Assembly: GCA_023417735.1 (NCBI GenBank)
Contig: JAEZEK010000002.1
Coordinates: 1-10,208, forward strand
Length of the DNA stretch: 10,208 bases
From: Pseudomonadota bacterium
GTDB lineage: Bacteria > Pseudomonadota > Alphaproteobacteria > Rhizobiales > Afifellaceae
Direction of reading: 5' to 3'
Below are positions 7,101 to 10,208 of this stretch, one piece after another. A program made the position numbers and the translations under genes. The notes below the pieces were generated by a model. That model was not told where the DNA came from, made no database searches, and saw nothing but the letters and a program-made list of their open reading frames with translations. Position 1 is the first letter of the stretch. Each line of letters starts with the position of its first letter.

Positions 7101-8772
7101 TATCGTTGCCGGCGCCGCCGTTCAGGACGTCGTTGCCGTCGTCGCCGGTCAGATAGTCTGCGCCGTCGCCGCCGTTCAGCGTGTCGTTGCCGCCGAGGCC
7201 CTTCAGCGTGTCGTCGCCGGTGCCGCCGTTCAGCGTGTCGTTGCCTTCCATCCCGTACAGGTTGTCGTTGCCCGCATTGCCGGTCAGCGTGTTCGCGCCG
7301 TCATTGCCGTAGATCGTGTCATGGCCGGTGCCGCCGATCGCGTTCTCGATAAGCGACGCGGTGTTCCCCTGGTAGAGCAGCGCGTTGTAGATGTTGCCGC
7401 TCGCATAGACGCCGCCGCCGAGATAGGAGAGCTGCGCGCTCGAGAAGGTCGAATCCGCGCCGGGCGCAAGGTCGATGAAGAGATTGGTCGTGTAGTTCGA
7501 CAGATCGTAGGTGTCGATGCCGCCGCCGTCCCAGATCGTCGCGAAGATCCGGTTGCCGCCGGGATTGATCGCGGCGACACCGTTGACGAATGTCTGGCCC
7601 GTGGTCGGCGACCAGGAATAGACGGTATTGCCGGAGTTCACCGAGTAGTCCGCGCCGTACATGTATTGCAGCGCGGCGATGTCCAGCATCATGAAGGTCT
7701 GCGGCGCACCCCAGGTCTCGTAGCTGTATCCGCTCAGCGGACCGCCGACATAGGTGCGGTACGTCATGATGGAATATTCGAGCGAGTCATAGGCGGCTGG
7801 CAGGGCGCCGTAGGCACCGCCCGTATGACCGTGCGCGAGGCCGAGCGAGTGGCCGAGCTCGTGCAGAACCGTGTGCCAGTCGTAATTGCCGGCCGTCGGA
7901 TTGCGACCGCTCCCGCCAAAGAAGGCGTCGCCGCCCCAGATGCTGTTGTGCGGATAATAGGCGTAGGCCGTGCCGGGATCGGACGTGTTCGCGACGCGGA
8001 TCGTGCCTGCGCCTGATCCGCTGCCGGCATAGGTGATCGAAAGGTTGGTGAAACCTTCGACCGAGAACCCGGCCGCGCCCGACGGCTGGGTGTAGATGAA
8101 ATCGTTCAAGCCGAAATGGACGGCCACCATCTGCTGCGCGCTGACCTGGCCGAAATTGTTCAGCGGCTCTTCGGTCGTGTAGCCGGCCTGGTAGTCGGCG
8201 GTCGAATCCGGGTCACTGTAGCTGATCGATCCGTCGGACCAGCGGACGCCGCTGAGAAGACCGTCGATGCGCTGGTCGCCGGAGGCGGCGACGGCAGCAG
8301 TCGTGTCGCCGGAGCCGTTCTCTTCGGGCGCTGGAGGCGAACCCGCACCCGCGACGGCACCGGTCGCATCCGGCTGATCGGACGGCGCCAAGGGATCGGA
8401 CAGGCCGTGCTCTTCCGTGACATCCGGTGCGGAGCGCGCGGCAGGCGTGCCGTCCAGCGGACCGATCAGGCTCGCGTCGGCGAACGGCGCGGCCGCGGCC
8501 TCGTCCTCTGCAACGGAGGTGGCCAGGTTCGCCACCCGGATGTCCGGCGCGGAAACCCGGGCAGACGCGTAATCCGCGTCGGACGTGCGGCCGGCATGCC
8601 CGGACGCATCGTCATCGCCGTCGTGGCTCGTGGATGGAGCACTCGGGGCTGGCTCGGGCTTCAGGTCATCGACGAGATCCGAGAGGGCGGGCCACGCGGC
8701 GGGCGAGTCCTCTGCAAAGCTGAACTCATCCACTGCGAATTCGAAGCCTGAATGACGCGGATCGTTCGTCAT
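4156..8772 (-). CDS. giant secreted serralysin-like (M10) RTX zinc metalloprotease
   Basis: This 1538-aa protein is about three times the length of classical serralysins (about 480 aa). Residues 1-165 are acidic and Ala/Pro/Asp-rich, with no Sec signal. The catalytic domain starts near 170 (IDGLLSGVRW) and contains the zinc motif HELGHSLGLAH (His304, Glu305, His308, His314) and the Met-turn SIMTY (Met336, Tyr338). The helix DIAALQYMYGAD (364-375) marks entry to the M10 C-terminal region. Calcium-binding GGxGxDxLx nonapeptides begin near 480. Then come two super-repeats, four 98-aa repeats and a final block (about 1460-1538) with FGNDIITDW and the end SDFI, a typical T1SS signal. The ATG at 8772 is chosen because GGGGAGGG lies four bases upstream. 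A longer frame reaches a TTG at 8850 but has no such site and would add the only cysteine. From the ATG there are no cysteines and only six lysines (38, 524, 595, 1407, 1471, 1487). Export by the downstream transporter is strongly implied. The substrate is unknown. Confidence 0.93.
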   Translation of the reverse strand: MTNDPRHSGFEFAVDEFSFAEDSPAAWPALSDLVDDLKPEPAPSAPSTSHDGDDDASGHAGRTSDADYASARVSAPDIRVANLATSVAEDEAAAAPFADASLIGPLDGTPAARSAPDVTEEHGLSDPLAPSDQPDATGAVAGAGSPPAPEENGSGDTTAAVAASGDQRIDGLLSGVRWSDGSISYSDPDSTADYQAGYTTEEPLNNFGQVSAQQMVAVHFGLNDFIYTQPSGAAGFSVEGFTNLSITYAGSGSGAGTIRVANTSDPGTAYAYYPHNSIWGGDAFFGGSGRNPTAGNYDWHTVLHELGHSLGLAHGHTGGAYGALPAAYDSLEYSIMTYRTYVGGPLSGYSYETWGAPQTFMMLDIAALQYMYGADYSVNSGNTVYSWSPTTGQTFVNGVAAINPGGNRIFATIWDGGGIDTYDLSNYTTNLFIDLAPGADSTFSSAQLSYLGGGVYASGNIYNALLYQGNTASLIENAIGGTGHDTIYGNDGANTLTGNAGNDNLYGMEGNDTLNGGTGDDTLKGLGGNDTLNGGDGADYLTGDDGNDVLNGGAGNDTLYGGDGNDTLNGGDGDDYIEDTGTNTVSGGAGNDTIKNLFVTGGTWDGGTGIDTIDLSADNFTATINLSSGSFTLFSATFTNFENVIGTQGNDTITGSSGDNIIDGQGGNDVIDGGSGNDTLSGGAGNDTIYGGFGVDILNGGDGDDQLYGGFSTDTVNGGAGNDTIYVLDGEFGDDVDGGAGTDTYNFASFANYYVVIDLGAGTSQVYSSGGAAFGPQNTVANVENVTGGALGDVITGSSGNNILIGGAGNDILDGGSGTDQLYGGAGDDVLIQNFGGPGELMDGGAGNDTGDWSYSNIGDNWIISLEDNTARIGATVFANLVSIENVVGGQNNDTITGNSGNNVLDGQAGNDTIYGGIGNDTLYGGAGNDQLYGGFGTDTVNGGAGNDVIYVLDGEYGDNVDGGGGTDRYDFSAFVNYYVAISLAAGTSQVYDSFGNPFGPVNTVTGVENVTGGALGDTITGSGLDNRLDGNGGNDFLRGLAGNDTLIGRDGDDILDGGDGDDTLHGGAGVDEARYGTATAGVTVDLAVTVAQDTGGAGIDTLTAIENLTGSGYDDTLLGNNAANVLRGGDGNDTLSGRNGNDTLFGGLGDDILIGGPGNDALNGGAGTDEASYATATAGVTVNLAQAGAQNTGGAGIDTLTSIENLTGSSFDDTLLGTNAANVLRGGDGNDTLSGRNGNDSLFGNAGDDILEGGAGNDILNGGAGIDDASYATATAGVTVNLVQTGAQNTGGAGIDTLTLIENLTGSNFDDTLLGNNAANVLRGGGGNDTLSGRNGNDSLFGNAGDDVLEGGNGDDTLNGGGGIDAASYATATAGVSVDLGVAGAQNTGGAGVDTLIAIEDLIGSKFGDTLFGNSAANAIQGGGGDDTLSGRNGDDILSGGGGADTLDGGRGNDTLAGGAAADIFYFGLKSFGNDIITDWQDGLDKVNVSAAGLSFASFTEAQVGADTVLTYFDGVSNNTITFLNVNQALIEASDFI
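4384..5559 (-). repeat. four tandem 98-aa (294-bp) RTX modules inside the protease
   Basis: Four head-to-tail copies cover protein residues about 1072-1463. Each begins near (R/S)Y.TATAGV, with the Tyr at residues 1076, 1174, 1272 and 1370, exactly 98 apart. Each continues with AQ.TGGAG.DTL, IE.L.GS...DTL.G and AAN, then RTX nonapeptides including DTLSGRNG. The matching DNA mark GTTCCG recurs on the plus strand at 4471, 4765, 5059 and 5353, exactly 294 bp apart. The two middle copies are the most alike, at both DNA and protein level. Each unit pairs a beta-strand segment with a short calcium-binding roll, which suggests a repeating extended stalk. Confidence 0.9.
5581..6252 (-). repeat. second copy of the long RTX super-repeat in the protease
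   Basis: This copy covers protein residues about 841-1064. It contains an N-terminal strand block (GDNWIISLEDN, then SIENVVGGQ), RTX nonapeptides, the block IYVLDGEYGDNVDGG, a Tyr-Tyr strand segment (VNYYVAISLAAGTSQVYD) and TGVENVTGGALGDTITG. The landmarks IYVLDGE and ENVTGGALGD are each exactly 225 residues (675 bp) from the same landmarks in the other copy. It lacks about two of the nonapeptides present in that copy. Confidence 0.75.
6253..6969 (-). repeat. first copy of the long RTX super-repeat in the protease
   Basis: This copy covers protein residues about 602-840. The order of elements is a strand block (TATINLSSG, then FENVIGTQGNDTITG), nonapeptides, IYVLDGEFGDDVDGG, the Tyr-Tyr segment (ANYYVVIDLGAGTSQVYS), then VENVTGGALGDVITG and more nonapeptides. 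Compared with the other copy it is about 18 residues longer between the FENV landmark and the IYVLDGE landmark, which equals two nonapeptides. The borders are approximate because RTX motifs flank both ends. Confidence 0.75.
7040..7335 (-). repeat. first RTX nonapeptide tract of the protease
   Basis: Residues about 480-578 hold back-to-back nonapeptides of the form GGxGxDxLx, for example GNDTLNGGDG and GNDTLYGGDG. They form the calcium-binding beta-roll that follows the catalytic domain in serralysins. Codon use is very uniform here (GGC, AAC, GAC), so the plus strand shows a regular gccgcc/gttcag/cgtgtc pattern with a 27-bp period. Confidence 0.85.
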
Positions 8773-9249
8773 GACACCCTCCCCGGCGCGGCATCTGAAG
8801 TAGTTTTGCTCCCCCCATATTCCCGGTTGCGCAGCCAAATGCACGGACAACCGACGCGGGGCGCAGATCTTCTCTTGTGCCGACTTGAGGTGAGCACAGT
8901 ATCATGCCCGTTCTCATCTTGAAAGCAGGTACATGCGTCCGGAGACTTGCAGAAAAAGCGGGGCAACTTTGCGTAAACCCGACGAGGGCGGGTACGTGCC
9001 GGCTCATGACTGCAACGGTCGTATGACGCAAGTCGCCGCGGCTCAACCGCCTGCAAAGCTTCACCTTTCCCGGTCGCCCCCCGGGGACGGGATGGTCTGA
9101 CCCGACTGCGAAGCCGCGGGTGTTCGTTCGAGACGCGTGCAGGGACGGGTGCACCAGGAAAGGCTGGCCCGGCGCCCTCCGCTCGCGGCCTGCGAACACG
9201 AAATCGCCTCTATTGCACCGGACGCTTTCCGACCTCGCCTGATCGCGCG
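8773..9249. promoter_or_regulatory. divergent intergenic region upstream of the protease gene
   Basis: These 477 bp separate the protease start (minus) from the start of the exported-protein gene (plus), so both promoters should lie here. Minus-strand candidates are a -10-like GATACT (8903-8898) 16 bp after CTTTCA, and TTGAGC (9046-9041) with 17 bp to TACGAC (9023-9018). Both match the consensus poorly. I saw no plus-strand promoter that I trust. Short frames run through the region but lack ribosome sites and recognisable sequence, so I treat it as non-coding. Confidence 0.3.
8777..8784 (-). promoter_or_regulatory. ribosome binding site that fixes the protease start
   Basis: The minus-strand sequence GGGGAGGG is followed by TGTC and then the ATG at 8772. 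It is a strong Shine-Dalgarno and supports the ATG over the upstream TTG at 8850. Confidence 0.75.
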
Positions 9250-9750
9250 ATGCTGCACATGATCGTCCTGAAGAGGTTTCATTCGGCGCCTGCGGCCGTA
9301 ATCCTCGCCATCGCCGCAGGATCTGCATGCGCCGATACAGGTCGCCTTACCGGAGGGCACGGCCCCATGACCGCAGACAAGGAAGCAATCGTCGCGGCGC
9401 AATCCGAACGGCCGAAACGCGCCGGAGAGATGCCGCCGCCGCCGGACTACGAGGCGGTCATGGCAGACGAGTTCCGGCACGCCAGGCAGGCCGGCACGAA
9501 CGCCGCCCTGATACGGTTCATCGCCCGCCATCCGCAGCACCGCCTCGCCGATGAGGCGCGCACTTTGCTCTCGCGCCGGCCGGCCGCCGACCCGCCGGGC
9601 GGCAGCGGCGATCCCGATGCCGACATCTATCGCGCCTTCGATCAGGCGCGGCGGGATCGCACGTTCGGCAGCTTCATCGCCCGCCACCCCGAGCATCCGC
9701 TCGCCGAAGAAGCCCGGCGGATGATGCGGGCGGCGTCCGAGGCCAAGTGA
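9250..9750 (+). CDS. small exported protein with a duplicated TPR-like helical motif, function unknown
   Basis: This 166-aa protein starts with a likely Sec signal peptide: a basic region (KRF), the hydrophobic run APAAVILAIAAGSA, and a signal peptidase I site after ACA (about residue 28). The Cys at 27 lies in GSAC, which lacks the Leu/Val/Ile expected in a lipobox, so a lipoprotein is less likely. A Pro-rich linker (MPPPPDYE, 61-68) precedes two related helical segments. Their shared core FIARHP occurs at 90-95 and 142-147, followed by H.LA(D/E)EAR, and each is preceded by a Phe-x-x-Ala-Arg helix. This resembles half-TPR repeats of cell-envelope proteins. No Shine-Dalgarno is clear before the ATG at 9250 or the alternative ATG at 9259. 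It is divergent from the protease gene, so a periplasmic partner or protease inhibitor is conceivable, but it does not look like the beta-barrel Inh inhibitors of serralysins. Confidence 0.7.
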   Translation: MLHMIVLKRFHSAPAAVILAIAAGSACADTGRLTGGHGPMTADKEAIVAAQSERPKRAGEMPPPPDYEAVMADEFRHARQAGTNAALIRFIARHPQHRLADEARTLLSRRPAADPPGGSGDPDADIYRAFDQARRDRTFGSFIARHPEHPLAEEARRMMRAASEAK

Positions 9751-9869
9751 TCGACGGGTCTCCGCGCTGACGGTGCGCATCTCCGGGCGAGGCGGGGAAC
9801 GGCGGTAGCCGCACGACTGCCATCTCGCCGCCCCCGCCGGCTTCACACGGCAGGAGCGAAGGACCGCGA
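9751..9869. terminator. convergent intergenic gap with a possible GC-rich hairpin
   Basis: The 119 bp between two converging stops should contain termination signals. GGCGAG near 9786 can pair with CTCGCC near 9825, and other G-rich and C-rich runs nearby give alternative pairings. No T-tract follows on either strand, so an intrinsic terminator is only weakly supported. Confidence 0.2.
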
Positions 9870-10208
9870 TCAGGTCGCGATCGGAGAGAGGTGCGGACCT
9901 TCCGGGCAACCTGCACGGTCGAGCGCGTCGCGCACCTTCACCGCCAGATCGGCATAGGTGAATGGCTTGGTGATGAGCTGGACGCCCGCTTCCAGCCGCC
10001 CGTTGTGCACGATGGCGTCGCGCGCATAGCCGGTGGTGAAGAGGACCTTCAGGTCCGGGCGTACGGCGGCCGCAGCGCGCGCGAGGTCGGCGCCGGTCAT
10101 GCCGCCGGGGAGGACGACATCGGTGAAGAGGAGGTCCACCCGCGGCTCTCGAGCGAGATGGCGGAGCGCGGCCGGCGCGTTGCGGGCCGCGGAGACCGCG
10201 TTGCCGGG
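9870..10208 (-). CDS. C-terminal receiver (REC) domain of a response regulator or hybrid histidine kinase, truncated by the window edge
   Basis: The visible 112 residues are the second half of a CheY-like receiver domain. LLFTDVVLPGGM carries the phosphoacceptor Asp, VLFTTGYAR the conserved Thr, and LITKPFTYADLA the conserved Lys-Pro. In-frame codons continue to the window edge (PGNAVSAARNAPAALRHLA), so the GTG at 10139 is an internal Val codon and not the start. This sequence type is common as the C-terminal domain of hybrid histidine kinases in Rhizobiales, where the kinase and PAS domains would lie to the right. It could also be a stand-alone regulator. The protein ends 16 residues after the last helix (KVRDALDRA). 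It converges on the exported-protein gene, and nothing in the window links it to control of the protease. Confidence 0.88.
   Translation of the reverse strand, partial: PGNAVSAARNAPAALRHLAREPRVDLLFTDVVLPGGMTGADLARAAAAVRPDLKVLFTTGYARDAIVHNGRLEAGVQLITKPFTYADLAVKVRDALDRAGCPEGPHLSPIAT

Noticed and set aside
4384..7335. CRISPR-like or satellite-like regular DNA repeats
   Set aside because: The 27-bp, 294-bp and 675-bp periods are all in frame with the protease and encode RTX nonapeptides and protein modules. There are no unique spacers between identical repeats.
3904..8016. Plus-strand open frame of 1370 codons, rich in Val/Ala repeats, antisense to the protease
   Set aside because: It mirrors the RTX repeats of the minus strand: GC-rich Gly/Asp/Asn codons rarely give stops on the opposite strand. 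It lacks a plausible start with a ribosome site and has no recognisable domain.
8726..9328. Minus-strand open frame of 200 codons across the region upstream of the protease
   Set aside because: It overlaps the protease start in another frame, has no ribosome site and shows no protein-like motif.
9304..9333. Possible lipobox at Cys27 of the exported protein
   Set aside because: The residues before the Cys are Gly-Ser-Ala, without the Leu, Val or Ile normally needed at -3. A signal peptidase I site after ACA fits better.
9061..9909. Minus-strand open frame of 282 codons over the exported-protein gene
   Set aside because: It covers the intergenic region, the whole plus-strand gene and the receiver-gene tail. 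Its product is Arg/Gly-rich without motifs, whereas the plus-strand gene has a signal peptide and an internal duplication.

Overview
The window looks like chromosomal DNA of a high-GC alphaproteobacterium, probably of the Rhizobiales type. This rests on the strong G/C bias at third codon positions, the PrtD/PrtE-like secretion proteins, the alphaproteobacterial style of the M10 protease, and the receiver domain at the right edge. I cannot name the genus.

The core, about 221-8772, is a minus-strand type I secretion (T1SS) locus read from right to left. It starts with a very large secreted RTX metalloprotease of the serralysin M10 family (8772-4156, 1538 aa). Next, 28 bp on, is a 191-aa protein resembling the HlyC/CyaC toxin-activating lysine acyltransferases (4127-3552). 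After a 199-bp gap come the inner-membrane ABC transporter (3352-1568) and, 21 bp later, the HlyD-type periplasmic adaptor (1546-221). The outer-membrane TolC-like partner is not in the window. The expected working model is that the ABC protein and adaptor export the unfolded protease by its C-terminal signal, and that calcium folds its RTX repeats outside the cell. The HlyC-like protein may modify the protease before export, but it lacks the two classical catalytic residues, and the protease has only six lysines.

The protease is modular. It has an acidic, Ala/Pro/Asp-rich N-terminal segment of about 165 residues, a catalytic domain with HELGHSLGLAH and an SIMTY Met-turn, and a first RTX tract. 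Then come two copies of a 220-240-residue super-repeat, four tandem copies of an exact 98-residue (294-bp) unit, and a C-terminal secretion signal ending in SDFI.

To the right, 8773-9249 is a divergent intergenic region. A plus-strand gene (9250-9750) encodes a small exported protein with a duplicated helical motif. Converging on it is the 3' end of a minus-strand receiver-domain gene (10208-9870), probably a hybrid histidine kinase or response regulator. The left 220 bp hold no confident gene. One minus-strand frame there has a coding-like composition and may be the start of a gene that runs out of the window.
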